56,204 nucleotides of DNA from a bacterium 1XD42-76 (GCA_009917545.1 QZDW01000023.1:1-56204); one strand, 5' to 3'; counted from the stretch's first letter, positions 27,984 to 37,003 are shown. Made by a program: numbers and translations. Notes: a model not told the origin generated them from the letters alone.

Positions 27984-28991
27984 CTAAAGCGGATTTTTCA
28001 TGGTTAAAAACAGAAGTTCCATCGTCAGCTCCATATTTACGTTTGCATTTAATCTCGTCCTTGCAGTGTCAATGGCGGCAAGGATCTTTTCCAGGCCGGT
28101 ATAATCTACCTTTTGTCCCGTTTCGTTGATTAATTTATATTCATCCCTGAAAATCAACAGGTTCATGTCCTTTGTCACCTTATACATGAGGACATCGCGA
28201 TACCACAGCTGCATCAGATCCAGCATTTCTTCCAGATCAAATTTCTGGTCCTTTATCTCCCGGATGCATTCCAGCAGCATGGAGATATCCACTGTTTCCA
28301 CGTAGTGAAGCAGATTCATCGTCTTCTGGTACAGCTCCTTAAATTCCTCGGACGAGGCGATATGGATTGCCCGGCCAAGGTTCCCCCTGGCAAAAGCGGC
28401 ATAGATATCAGCGTCTTTTTCCGGGATCCCCAGGTGCTCGGTCAGAAAGGCCTTTACTGTGGTATCCCGCAGAGGCTTCAGCTTAAGCTTCACACAGCGC
28501 GAAAGAATCGTTGGCAGAAATGCCTCTTCATTTGTCGTAATCAGGATCATAACCGCATACGAAGGCGGCTCCTCGATCGTCTTAAGGAGCGCGTTCTGGG
28601 CCTGTACCGTCATTTTCTCGGCTTCATCAATGATATAGACCTTATAATAACTGCTGTAGGGCCGGATCATAATCGTGTCGTTGACCTGCTCTCTGATATC
28701 GTCAACACCGATGCTGGCGGGTTTTTCATGCGACAAATAGATCAGATCCGGGTGGCTTCCCGCCAGAATCTGCTTACACGAATGGCAGCTCATGCACGGT
28801 TCGCTTCCTCCCTTTTCGCATAAAAGAGTCATGGCAAACGCCCTGGCAATGGATTTACGCCCCATCCCTGCTTCCCCTGTCAGAATATAGGCATGGGAAA
28901 TCTTATGATTTTCTATGGCTTTCATAAAATGCTCTTTTACCATATCGTTTCCGAGAATTTCTCGAAAACCTCTAATTTTTTCTTCTGCCAT
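27984..28991 (-). CDS. holB: DNA polymerase III delta-prime subunit
   Basis: A 335-residue clamp-loader subunit: Walker-like GEAGMGRKSIARAFA, a Cys4 zinc module (CEKGG...CMSCHSC), DEAEKMT and TIEEPPSYAVMILIT. It overlaps the upstream kinase gene by 20 bases. holB-ricT-methyltransferase-rsmI is a conserved replication/translation block. Confidence 0.93.
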   Translation of the reverse strand: MAEEKIRGFREILGNDMVKEHFMKAIENHKISHAYILTGEAGMGRKSIARAFAMTLLCEKGGSEPCMSCHSCKQILAGSHPDLIYLSHEKPASIGVDDIREQVNDTIMIRPYSSYYKVYIIDEAEKMTVQAQNALLKTIEEPPSYAVMILITTNEEAFLPTILSRCVKLKLKPLRDTTVKAFLTEHLGIPEKDADIYAAFARGNLGRAIHIASSEEFKELYQKTMNLLHYVETVDISMLLECIREIKDQKFDLEEMLDLMQLWYRDVLMYKVTKDMNLLIFRDEYKLINETGQKVDYTGLEKILAAIDTARTRLNANVNMELTMELLFLTMKNPL

Positions 28992-29580
28992 GACGGTTCC
29001 TCCAAAATAGTTTCTGCTGAATTTCTGTTAAACACCGGTCCAGGGAAATATTCTGAAACCGTGTCTCAATTCCGAGCCTTGTAAGCGTTTCTTCTGTAAA
29101 ATCTTCTTCATCCGCCAGATATCTGCGGCACAGCTCCTGGTAATTGGGGTTCCTCTGCAGCTCCTCCCTCTCAATGGCCCGGAGCAGCCGGAGCCTGTCC
29201 GGAACCTCGATGTATACCGGCGACAGCCTGTCCCTGCCAAAATAGGAACACATCTCTTCATAAGAGCTCAGTGTACCGATCATCAGACAGGAGGTATCCC
29301 CTGAGAGCTCAAACTGCCCGTCATCCACAGTAAAATAATCCCACGGGCCCATGACCGTATCGTATGTACGAAGCTCAATCAGATTCCCGGATTCCCGGAT
29401 CGAAGCGAGCTCGGAACGTGTGACAAAAAAGTACTCCACACCGTCTGTCTCTCCCTCGCGGATTGGGCGTGTCGTGTAGGGCACGACTTTTTTCAGCTGC
29501 GGCTGGAGCCTTAAAAGTTCTTTATAGATCGTATCTTTTCCGGTCGCGCTTTTCCCCATAATATAATAAATTCTGCCCAT
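28972..29580 (-). CDS. Guanylate kinase-like protein
   Basis: A 202-residue P-loop kinase with GKSATGKDTIYKEL and the guanylate-kinase segment PYTTRPIREGETDGVEYFFV. The loop differs from the usual GPSGVGKST of Gmk, so it is probably a paralogue rather than the essential enzyme. In Bacillus the slot between the yaaO decarboxylase and holB holds thymidylate kinase (tmk); here this protein takes that slot. Confidence 0.75.
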   Translation of the reverse strand: MGRIYYIMGKSATGKDTIYKELLRLQPQLKKVVPYTTRPIREGETDGVEYFFVTRSELASIRESGNLIELRTYDTVMGPWDYFTVDDGQFELSGDTSCLMIGTLSSYEEMCSYFGRDRLSPVYIEVPDRLRLLRAIEREELQRNPNYQELCRRYLADEEDFTEETLTRLGIETRFQNISLDRCLTEIQQKLFWRNRHGRRKN

Positions 29581-29811
29581 GATCCTATCGCTGCCTTTTC
29601 CTGTTTGCTCACTCTGTCAGAAATCCGTTTCCTGCCTCTGTGCGCCTCTGTTGAGTTTGTATCTGTGTTTATGTTTTTCGGTGTTTGTAGTTCTGCCTGT
29701 GTCCGTACCTTTTTCTGTAATTATATCTTTGCCGTCATCTGCGTCTCATGTCCCTGTCAGTGTTTGGGCTGCTGCTTCCATTCAGTATTTCATATGTCCA
29801 CAGTTCTGATA

Positions 29812-31341
29812 TCATTCTATCACATCTGTCTTACTCTGCGCAACTGTTAATATGCTGGAAAGCGAACGGTCTTTCAGCCCTTCGACAGAAAATCCTGCCT
29901 CTCTGTATGAAGTTATAAGAAAAATGACTTCTTCTGTGATCGTTTCTCCCGGAACAAGCAGTGGAATTCCCGGCGGATAAAGGTAAAGGAACTCCTTTGA
30001 CACATTTCCGGCAGAAAGAAGCAGAGGAGTCTCTCTGCCGGCCCGCTCCAATGCCTCTGCTACTGTCAATACGCTTTCGACGTGCGGGATATCCCACGTA
30101 GCTGTTATGGCGCTTTCCGCGCTCCTTTTTCCATTCTCCACAAATTCCTCATCCAGCAAAAAAAGCGCCCCGAGAAGCCGTGAAAGCCCCGCTTCCGTAT
30201 CCATGAGCGAGGTCATGGCAATCACGTACCGCGGGGCGCAAAGCTCTGTTTCCAGATGGAACCGCTCCCGCAAAAGGCTTCCCAGGCGGACTCCATCCAG
30301 TCCTGGTATCTTTCCTGTATCAATCATTATTTTCGACATATCCCATGCAAAGGCAGAATGTTCCTTAAAATAACCGGCGTCTGGTACACTCAACGAGCGA
30401 AGCCGCTTTGCCTCCCTGTAAAAACGCTCCATCCTCGCTTCGTACTGCCGCATCTCTTCTCTCCCGGCCCCGTCCATATAGCGGATACACTGCTCTATTC
30501 CCGCCATCAGAACATAAGACGGGCTGGAGCTCTGAAAAATGCTGAGGTAGCGCTCAAGCCTCTCACGGTCTACAAGAGTTCCCCGCAGATGCAGCACTGC
30601 TGTTTGTGTCAAAGAGGGCAGCGTTTTGTGAACGCTCTGTATTACAAGGTCGGCTCCGCACTCCAAAGCCGGCCTGGGAAAAGCACTGTCTCTGGCGGCA
30701 AAAGGAAGATGTGCCCCATGCGCTTCATCCACAATCAGCGGAATATGATATTCATGCACGACTTTCGCAATTTTCTCTATATCTGATACAATTCCTTCAT
30801 ATGTGGGCGACACGATTAGCACTGCGCGGATCTTCTTCGGTTCCTGAGAGGCACTATCCTCTGCCAGCATGCTCCGGATCTCCTCTGCCCGGATCTCCCC
30901 GCTAATACCAAGGGGTTCTATCCTTTCCGGATATACATATACCGGCCTCAGCCTGTGTAAAATCATGGCATGATATGCTGATTTATGGCAGTTTCTCGCC
31001 AAAAGAAGCTTTTCCCCAAAAGCTGACGCCGCGCATACGGAAGCCAGGATCCCACTGCTGCTTCCATTTACCAGATAATATGTTCTGTCTGAGTGATAGA
31101 CTCTGGCAGCCTCCTCCATCATCTCCTTAAGGATCCCTTTTGGATGATGCAGATCATCAAAGCCGCTGATTTCTGTGATGTCTATGGACCAGGGATCCGG
31201 AAAACTGTCCTCCATCCACGCTCCTGCGGCTCTTCTTTTGTGTCCCGGCATATGAAAAGGGTAGAAATCAGATGCCGAATATTCCTTCAGCCTCTCTGAC
31301 AAGCTTTTACTGCCATGTTCTTTCCCGTCGATATAGCTCAT
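29812..31341 (-). CDS. Orn/Lys/Arg decarboxylase family PLP enzyme
   Basis: A 509-residue fold-type I enzyme like Bacillus YaaO: FYPFHMPGHKRRA near the N-terminus, VNGSSSGILAS, LIVDEAHGAHLPF and the PLP lysine in QSVHKTLPSLTQTA. The ATG overlaps the stop of the lipoprotein gene as ATGA. It likely decarboxylates a basic amino acid to a polyamine. The substrate is not evident. The 230 bases after it hold no gene. Confidence 0.88.
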   Translation of the reverse strand: MSYIDGKEHGSKSLSERLKEYSASDFYPFHMPGHKRRAAGAWMEDSFPDPWSIDITEISGFDDLHHPKGILKEMMEEAARVYHSDRTYYLVNGSSSGILASVCAASAFGEKLLLARNCHKSAYHAMILHRLRPVYVYPERIEPLGISGEIRAEEIRSMLAEDSASQEPKKIRAVLIVSPTYEGIVSDIEKIAKVVHEYHIPLIVDEAHGAHLPFAARDSAFPRPALECGADLVIQSVHKTLPSLTQTAVLHLRGTLVDRERLERYLSIFQSSSPSYVLMAGIEQCIRYMDGAGREEMRQYEARMERFYREAKRLRSLSVPDAGYFKEHSAFAWDMSKIMIDTGKIPGLDGVRLGSLLRERFHLETELCAPRYVIAMTSLMDTEAGLSRLLGALFLLDEEFVENGKRSAESAITATWDIPHVESVLTVAEALERAGRETPLLLSAGNVSKEFLYLYPPGIPLLVPGETITEEVIFLITSYREAGFSVEGLKDRSLSSILTVAQSKTDVIE

Positions 31342-32669
31342 TGTTTCTTTGGCCTCCCCTGTTCTCCCCATCCTGAAAATTCCCTGATTTCAGGGAACAA
31401 TGACCAAAGCTGTTCCGTCCCCTCTTTTCCGGGTGAGTAGATCCCGTGGCTTCCCAGAACAAAGCCGTCACAACTGTCCATTGCCAGATGGACAACGATC
31501 TCTTCCCCATCCTCCCGCGTCAGAGTGAGGACCCCGCTGTAAGGACATTTTCCCTCATCCGAAGGGACAGATGATGATAAAAGTTCTACAAGGCGCGCAA
31601 GCCTGTCAGGATCCGTCAGCACCTCTGTCTCCTTTATCTGCTTTCTGTCTGTGGTTCCCGATTCACCGGCGTCTGCGCTTTCCTCCATATTTTCCTCATA
31701 ATGGATAAAACACAACTCCGCTTTGACGATATCATGGATCTCCTGTGGCTCCCACACCTGAAAACGGCAGCGCTCCTTTGCAATGTCCAGCGCGGCAGAG
31801 GAGATCATCCCTTCCCCGCGTCCCATTTCCTCATAGCTTTCCTGGCTCAGGAAAAACTGCAGGCCGAATTTGCCGTATAACTCCGGAGCTATCAGGGAAC
31901 TCGAAGCAAGAAGATCCATTTCTTCCTTTTCTGTCAGAGGGATATATTCCCAGCGCTGTCTTCCATTCTCGAAACGGTCAACACTGAGATATGCGCCTGA
32001 GGACGGCGGTGTAAAACGGACTCCCCGCTCCATCACATCCTCAAGATAGCGGATTCCGTCTTGCCCGTCGCAGTAACGGTATAAAAATACATTTTGCAGC
32101 TCCTCCGGCATAGTATAATCTGACGGCTGTATATAGATGACCTCATTTCCTTCACCCTGATACAAATCGCTGATTTCCAGAAACGTATAGATAACTTCCT
32201 CTTCGTCCTCCTCTTCATTCCACTGTCCGGCCTCAACATAGTCGTCCTTTCCATAGACAGAAAGCCCGGCCAGCAGATCGCTTCCCTCCCTCTTAAAACC
32301 GAGAACATATCCATACCCTTCATCCGTCATACGGCCGATAAAATCATAGCCCTCATCCAAAGCTTCCCCGTAAAATGAAGCCTGAGCTGGCTCCATATCC
32401 GTGAAAGTAAGTTCTGATTCAAACTGCTCCAGAAACCGGACTGCCTCCATCTGTTCTTCTTTTGACATGGATGCCTTTGTACTCTCCGCTTTTGTCTCTG
32501 CTTCACTGCCTGCCCCTCCGGATTCTGAATCTTCGGATTCCGGGCTACCGGATTCAGTATCAACTTCCCTTTCCCCGGAAGAGGGAACTACCATCATCTC
32601 TCCTCTTTCCTTTCCTGAACAGCCGCCAATCACTGTACAAATTAATAAAATTATCATCAATCTTAACAT
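31338..32669 (-). CDS. Predicted lipoprotein
   Basis: A 443-residue secreted lipoprotein. The signal peptide MLRLMIILLICTVIGGC ends in a lipobox with Cys17, followed by an acidic Ser/Glu/Gly-rich linker (about residues 30-75) and a globular part without recognised domains. AGGAGG precedes the ATG. It is translationally coupled to the decarboxylase. Confidence 0.7.
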   Translation of the reverse strand: MLRLMIILLICTVIGGCSGKERGEMMVVPSSGEREVDTESGSPESEDSESGGAGSEAETKAESTKASMSKEEQMEAVRFLEQFESELTFTDMEPAQASFYGEALDEGYDFIGRMTDEGYGYVLGFKREGSDLLAGLSVYGKDDYVEAGQWNEEEDEEEVIYTFLEISDLYQGEGNEVIYIQPSDYTMPEELQNVFLYRYCDGQDGIRYLEDVMERGVRFTPPSSGAYLSVDRFENGRQRWEYIPLTEKEEMDLLASSSLIAPELYGKFGLQFFLSQESYEEMGRGEGMISSAALDIAKERCRFQVWEPQEIHDIVKAELCFIHYEENMEESADAGESGTTDRKQIKETEVLTDPDRLARLVELLSSSVPSDEGKCPYSGVLTLTREDGEEIVVHLAMDSCDGFVLGSHGIYSPGKEGTEQLWSLFPEIREFSGWGEQGRPKKQ

Positions 32670-32777
32670 AACTTCCTCCTGATATAGCTGACGCGTCCTG
32701 CTGGCAGGGGCCAAAAGCCCCACTGCCTCTGCTGGCAGACTCTGCTGCTATTTTGCTCTGCAGACCCTTTCATAGTA

Positions 32778-32880
32778 AACCTTTATGCGCCCACAGGTGA
32801 TCGCGTCACCATGAATGAAAGTTGTCCAGGCGCATTGGGCATTCCTGAACTTAGATCGCCTGCGGCGATGGACTTTCATA
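32778..32880 (+). repeat. Dispersed structured repeat, copy C
   Basis: Best copy for reading the unit: GGTGATCGCGTCACC forms one hairpin, GAAAG...TCC pairs with GGA-CTTTC as an outer stem, and ATCGCC-TGC-GGCGAT is the inner hairpin. It is the mirror partner of copy D, about 200 bases away. Confidence 0.8.
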
Positions 32881-33005
32881 GTGATTTTTCTTTATTTTAT
32901 CATCTGCTGATTCCCTGTACAAGGGAACGCAGAATAATTAATAAAAGCGTAACGAATTTGAAATAAACTAGACTCTTTATATTCATAGCCGGTCCGGGCA
33001 GGTTG

Positions 33006-33014
33006 TGATATAAT
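33006..33014 (+). promoter_or_regulatory. Extended -10 promoter candidate
   Basis: TGATATAAT fits an extended -10 element (TG-N-TATAAT) with no clear -35. It lies between the two inverted repeat copies and could drive the AIM24 gene with a 300-base leader that includes copy D. Confidence 0.35.
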
Positions 33015-33083
33015 GATGGGAGGGCTGCATATCCGGGGTATAAGGTTATGTCTTGCCTTTCATTGTACGTTGTGCTCTGTACT

Positions 33084-33186
33084 GTGAAAGTCCCATCGCT
33101 GCAGGCGATCTAAGTTCAGGAATGCTCAATGCGCCTGGACAACTTTCATTCATGGTGACGCGATCACCTGTGGACGCGGGAAGGTT
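33084..33186 (-). repeat. Dispersed structured repeat, copy D (inverted)
   Basis: Nearly identical to copy C on the opposite strand, with the inner stem ATCGC-CTGCA-GCGAT and GGTGATCGCGTCACC. With copy C it forms an inverted pair around 200 bases of DNA. Confidence 0.8.
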
Positions 33187-33325
33187 ATCTTGCTTACAGA
33201 CGTATATTCAGGGAGACATAATATGTGCTGTATGCCGATTGCTATCGTTTATTTTTGCGAAATTATGGAACTAAAAGTTCTATAACAAGTGAAAAATATC
33301 TATCAAATTAAGGGAGGAATTCAAA

Positions 33326-34012
33326 ATGAAATATCGAATCATTGGTAATACCATGCCAGCCGTAGAAATAAAATTTGACTCAGCCGGAGAAAGCATTTTC
33401 ACCCAATCCGGCGGTATGACCTGGATGTCCGAGGGAATCCACATGTCCACCAATACACGAGGCGGCCTAATGAAAGGCATTGGGCGCATGTTCGCTGGAG
33501 AATCACTTTTTATGGCCACCTACACAGCAGACCGGCCGGATACAGAAATTGCCTTCGCCTCGACTGTAGCAGGTCAGATTCTTCCAATCAATGCCGGACT
33601 GAATGGAGGACTGATCTGCCAAAAGGGAGCGTTCCTCTGTGCGCAGGAAAGCGTAAATTTAAATATTACCTTCAGTAAAAAAATTTCATCTGGCCTGTTT
33701 GGCGGAGAGGGATTTATCCTCCAGGGCATAAGCGGACAGGGCATGGCCTTTCTGGAAATTGACGGGGATATGATAGAAAAACAGCTGGCTCCTGGTGAAG
33801 TGCTCAAGGTAGATACCGGTAATGTCGTTGCTTTTGAGAAAAGTGTTAATTATGAGATAGAAATGGTAAAGGGTTTCAGCAATATCATTTTTGGCGGGGA
33901 AGGCCTGTTCTTAACAAAGCTGACCGGGCCGGGAAAAATAATTCTCCAGACCCAGAATCTGGCTGAATTTGCCGGAAGAATTGCACGCTTTATTCCAACA
34001 AAAACCAGTTAA
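33326..34012 (+). CDS. AIM24/TIGR00266 family protein
   Basis: A 228-residue Gly-rich beta-barrel-like protein. Features such as IFTQSGGMTWMSEGI, LFMATYTAD, GLNGGLICQKGAFLCA, FGGEGFILQ and FGGEGLFLTKLTGPG are typical of the TIGR00266/AIM24 family. A GGAGG ribosome site is present. Function in bacteria is unknown. Monocistronic. Confidence 0.88.
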   Translation: MKYRIIGNTMPAVEIKFDSAGESIFTQSGGMTWMSEGIHMSTNTRGGLMKGIGRMFAGESLFMATYTADRPDTEIAFASTVAGQILPINAGLNGGLICQKGAFLCAQESVNLNITFSKKISSGLFGGEGFILQGISGQGMAFLEIDGDMIEKQLAPGEVLKVDTGNVVAFEKSVNYEIEMVKGFSNIIFGGEGLFLTKLTGPGKIILQTQNLAEFAGRIARFIPTKTS

Positions 34013-34133
34013 TCTGCATTTCACGCCAGCTCGGTATGAGGCAATGATAAATATCCGGTATTCCTTTCATTCTACTACGATGATCTGCTAATTAATTTTT
34101 CGAATATAGAGGGCCTATTAAGCATTTTATCAA

Positions 34134-34238
34134 AAAGGGATGTTGCATTAATTTGGAAATCATACAATATCTGGTATGATATTCTCAAATTTCTATACTA
34201 AATATTGTATAAGGCCATAATTTTGCAACAATCCCTTT
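34134..34238. repeat. 105-bp nested imperfect palindrome
   Basis: AAAGGGATGTTGCA (34134-34147) faces TGCAACAATCCCTTT (34224-34238); inside, ATACAATAT (34162-34170) faces ATATTGTAT (34202-34210). It could be the terminator of the AIM24 gene or a small non-autonomous insertion. Confidence 0.6.
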
Positions 34239-34265
34239 CTTTATAATGGAACACTGGAGGCCGGG

Positions 34266-34330
34266 CTCCCTGGAATGATTATTTTTCCTTAATTTTGTGA
34301 AATTTCCGAAAATCGTGTGTATTCGTATCA
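34266..34330. other. Relict left end of an older tRNA-Lys element
   Basis: CTCCCTGGAATG then TTTTGTGAAATTTCCGAAAA and CGTGTGTATTCGTATCAT align in order with the left end of the 19-kb element (CCCCCTGAAATC, TTTCTGAAAA, CGTGTGATATTTCGTGTGAT at 36443-36511). This marks the degraded end of an earlier element at the same site. Confidence 0.5.
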
Positions 34331-34349
34331 TATATCATACGAAAATGCA

Positions 34350-34943
34350 TTACAAATAACATTTAACATACCACCAGCCTCTGTCGTCATGTACCCAGCC
34401 AGGCTGCTCCGCCGCATAGTTAATATAGCAAAATCCTTTAATAGATGAATCATTCCACGGCCTGGCTTTTATTTTAACCTGTCCGCCGTTGCGGTCGGAA
34501 AGGTTTGATGATGTATTGCCCTCTAAGCAATCCCACCATTTTTGTCCGTTTTGGGAATAAATCCGTACCACCCGACCGGCATGAGAAAAATCAAAGATCA
34601 CAATAGCCCCAAGCTGAGGAGACATACCGATCTTACCAGCCTTTTTAAATGTGTTATATGTGGCAAAGCAGTTATATCCGACGTATGTACTGCGGGTCAT
34701 ATTCCAATGTTTCAGCGCTTCCTCAAGGCCGAACTCCTGTACCTCGAGCCAGAACTGAAACGTACAACACCAAGGCTGGCCCTGATATCCCATCAGACCG
34801 CAGGCACTAATATCGCGGGCGTATTTTGTGTAGTTCCCGCTGCCCTTATTGTCGGTCTTGGAATCCAGATCAGCGTTGGTAGCTTTTTCGATGTAACCCT
34901 CTTCTTTTCGTCCTCTGTTAATCCGTCCCTTTAATGTGCACAT
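34350..34943 (-). pseudogene. CHAP-type endolysin, truncated copy
   Basis: A 197-residue relative of the endolysin at 37859, with QPWCCTFQFW (catalytic Cys), FDFSHAGRVV (His) and LEGNTSSNLSDR. It ends at GWVHDDRGWWYVKCYL, losing all but the first wall-binding repeat of its paralogue. The lytic domain may be intact but the targeting tail is gone. It lies outside the 19-kb element, in the older relict. Confidence 0.75.
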
Positions 34944-34961
34944 AACCTCCCTCACTTTCTA

Positions 34962-34992
34962 CAAACAAAAAAGACGCCCTTTCATAGGCGCC
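34962..34992 (-). terminator. Terminator upstream of the relict lysin gene
   Basis: Read on the minus strand GGCGCC and GGCGTC form a hairpin followed by TTTTTTG. The same arrangement, with AAACAAAAAG in plus orientation, precedes two other lysis genes (38656, 40459). Confidence 0.5.
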
Positions 34993-35063
34993 TCTGTTCC
35001 TTTTTCATATATTGTATTTGGAATCTATATATGCTGTCATATTAAACGACTAACGAAATATGC

Positions 35064-35233
35064 ACGACAAACACATGAATGAACATTCCATTAACAAAAC
35101 GAAGAGATATGTAGAAAAACATAAAATTTTGAATGGTTATACATGGTGTTTCCGAGGTTGTAGTAAAAATTTGATCAAATTTCATGTCTTGGTAACACAT
35201 TATTCACGGTTTATCTATTCATGTGTTTGTCGT
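35064..35233. repeat. 17-bp perfect inverted repeat pair
   Basis: ACGACAAACACATGAAT (35064-35080) is repeated inverted at 35217-35233. A 16-bp palindrome, AAATTTGATCAAATTT, lies between (35167-35182). No good gene is inside. It may be a miniature insertion or a structured RNA. The flanks to 35300 contain nothing recognisable. Confidence 0.55.
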
Positions 35234-35395
35234 ACGAAGTATGTCGTCCATATTGACAAAAATAAATGCAATTGTCAGGGAAAATCAATCTCTAACAATT
35301 ACACTTTTATGGTACTAAATTGAATTCCTGAAAGTATGCCAGTACAATCTGGAGCTCTCCATTTTTTACCCGGAAAGGCCAGTTGTCCGGGCCAG

Positions 35396-35485
35396 TTATC
35401 GACGATTAATGCCATCCAGCCACTTGATTTGATGTAGTGCCAGACGGCACCAGCCGCGACAGCCACCGTAAATAAAATAGGCGAT
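35396..35485 (-). pseudogene. Fst-like toxin, frameshifted relict
   Basis: The frame reads LFTVAVAAGAVWHYI, then the expected IKWLDGINRR ending appears in a shifted frame with a stop at 35396. This matches the intact small toxin at 38861 (TVAAGVVCHLICKWLD). The antitoxin promoter equivalent near 35015-35040 has also lost its -10 match. A dead copy in the older element. Confidence 0.6.
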
Positions 35486-35577
35486 CCATAGAGCCCCTTG
35501 CCCCACTGGTATTGGGGCGGTAGGAGAACAATTGTATCATGTCTTTTCCTATCTTTCGACATTTTTCCCCATCCGTA

Positions 35578-36114
35578 TCAGATTTTTTTCAAATTACAGC
35601 GTTCCCTGAGTTCACAGATATCACAGTTTTGATTTTTACATACCAGATCATTAATCTTATGGTCAATTGTGTCATCTGCAATCTTAAGGGTCTTAATCAG
35701 CCAGACCGGCACCATCTCTGGCATAATAACATAGAGGTTCTCCAATATGCTTGTAAGCTCATTTACCAGCATGACCGCTGTAACGTACTATCTAATCAGA
35801 ATCACGAATCCAAGATTGAGACCAGCATCCTTTCCAATTTCCGTAATTCCCCAACCGATCAGGAATGCTGTACCGATCATGACAAAATACATCAGCTTTT
35901 TAATAATTCCCTGTAATCCTGTTTTGGAATTCCAGTCCTTAAGGAAGTATTTTGCCTTAGCCCAGCCTGTCACATAGTCCGTTAGCACCGCTGCCATAAA
36001 CAAAAGCAAAATAACCGGTATTTTTCCGAACATAGCAGCAATTGCAGTAAATACTGCAGACAAACTCAATTCTGCCGCGTCCGGCATCCTTAATGTCATA
36101 AAAAAATTTCTCAT
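35578..36114 (-). pseudogene. Phage holin (toxin secretion/lysis type) with in-frame amber
   Basis: MRNFFMTLRMPDAAEL, several hydrophobic helices (IPVILLLFMAAVLTDYVTGW, LMYFVMIGTAFLIGW), then after a TAG at 35788-35790 the same frame continues YVTAVMLVNELTSILENLYV, the conserved C-terminal part of this holin family. Only the single stop codon breaks it. A GGAG ribosome site is present. The gene belongs to the older element relict. Confidence 0.75.
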
Positions 36115-36210
36115 GTCACTTACTCCTTTCCATTTTCTTGTAATCAAACTTCCATCTGCTTTCTCCAAAGTACAGGGATACCTCCTGTTTCATTTTGCTC
36201 AGACCATTTA

Positions 36211-36249
36211 CTTTGAAAGTCCATCGCTGCAGGCAATCTAAGTTCAGGG
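36211..36249 (-). repeat. Dispersed structured repeat, partial copy E
   Basis: Only the 3' third of the unit remains: on the minus strand CCTGAACTTAGATTGCCTGC followed by AGCGATGGACTTTCA. The T in the left arm breaks one pair of the inner stem. Confidence 0.6.
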
Positions 36250-36362
36250 TTGCCAAAGTAGAAAATATATAATTTTCAGTAAAAGAAAAGTTTTTTCTCC
36301 CAGTGACGATCTTTATCAGAGATACATATGTCGCTATCAAGTATGAATTCCTACATATGCTG

Positions 36363-36446
36363 AACACCAAAAAAACCTTGCAAATAATGGATTCTTCCAC
36401 AATTTGCAAGGTTTTCTTCACATGAGACATCGGGGATTCGAACCCC
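36363..36446. other. Left attachment repeat (attL) of the 19-kb element
   Basis: 84 bases match 55321-55403 except one A length difference and one C/T change. The repeat holds the tRNA terminator hairpin and the last 24 bases of tRNA-Lys (from TGAGACATCGG to GAACCCC). After this the left copy departs from tRNA sequence. It marks the left junction of the prophage. Confidence 0.85.
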
Positions 36447-36491
36447 CTGAAATCTCCGTTTTTTCCTTTGTTTTATGGGATTTCTGAAAAT

Positions 36492-36513
36492 CGTGTGATA
36501 TTTCGTGTGATAC
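36492..36513. promoter_or_regulatory. Integrase arm-type repeats, left end
   Basis: CGTGTGATA and CGTGTGATAC occur in direct tandem 45 bases inside the left junction. The same pair is present just inside the right junction (55243-55263), as expected for arm-binding sites of a tyrosine integrase. Confidence 0.5.
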
Positions 36514-36690
36514 TTGTTCCCATGCCGTATACGATACATAAGACAGTGGAAAACGTCCAGCAAAAGCTTTCCGCTGCCGCAAAGTATTTCCTGGTATCAG
36601 GAATTCGCCATCCCGGAGAACTGAACAGGCACATTACAGAGAGCGGCAGCATTGCCGATCCCTGTCGTGCGTGGGGATTTCACAAAGAAA

Positions 36691-36713
36691 AGAGCGGTGG
36701 CAAGTTCCGCTCT
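36691..36713. terminator. Terminator hairpin
   Basis: AGAGCGG and CCGCTCT pair around TGGCAAGTT, close to the stop of the small gene at 36719. From 36514 to 36690 I see no supported gene. Confidence 0.5.
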
Positions 36714-36718
36714 CTGTC

Positions 36719-36904
36719 TTACTGCTGTTTACTGATTTCTAAATCCTCTGTGGAGATTCCAAGCATTTGCAATTCTGCCCTCGCTATCTTCTCCTGATAC
36801 TCCACTTCTTCCTGTCCATGCTTTTTGATTCGCTGGATATTTACATATTTCTCAATAGCCACTCGCTTCATTTCCTGCTCATTCATTTGTTCTAAAACCT
36901 CCAT
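36719..36904 (-). CDS. Small charged helical protein (61 aa)
   Basis: Begins MEVLEQMNEQEMKRVAIEKY and is rich in Glu, Lys and Gln, likely coiled-coil. ATG at 36904 follows GGAG nine bases upstream. It is the leftmost gene of the 19-kb element. Unknown family. Confidence 0.55.
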   Translation of the reverse strand: MEVLEQMNEQEMKRVAIEKYVNIQRIKKHGQEEVEYQEKIARAELQMLGISTEDLEISKQQ

Positions 36905-37003
36905 CTTCCTATTCTCCTTTCGGTTCATCAGATTTACTTGCCTCATCTGATAATACTATTGTAAACTATATTTGGTTTATTATCAATACTCTAATCAAAC
37001 TTT

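Noticed and set aside
35060-35323. 87-codon frame on the plus strand
   Set aside because: Spans the inverted-repeat structure, is low-complexity and AT-rich, and has no ribosome site.
36423-36446. Apparent second tRNA-Lys 3' end
   Set aside because: Only the last 24 bases of the tRNA are present, so it is the attachment-site copy and not a gene.
36468-36797. Open frame of 109 codons on the plus strand containing YTIHKTVENVQQKLS
   Set aside because: No ribosome site before either possible start, it overlaps the integrase arm repeats and runs through a terminator into the opposite-strand gene.
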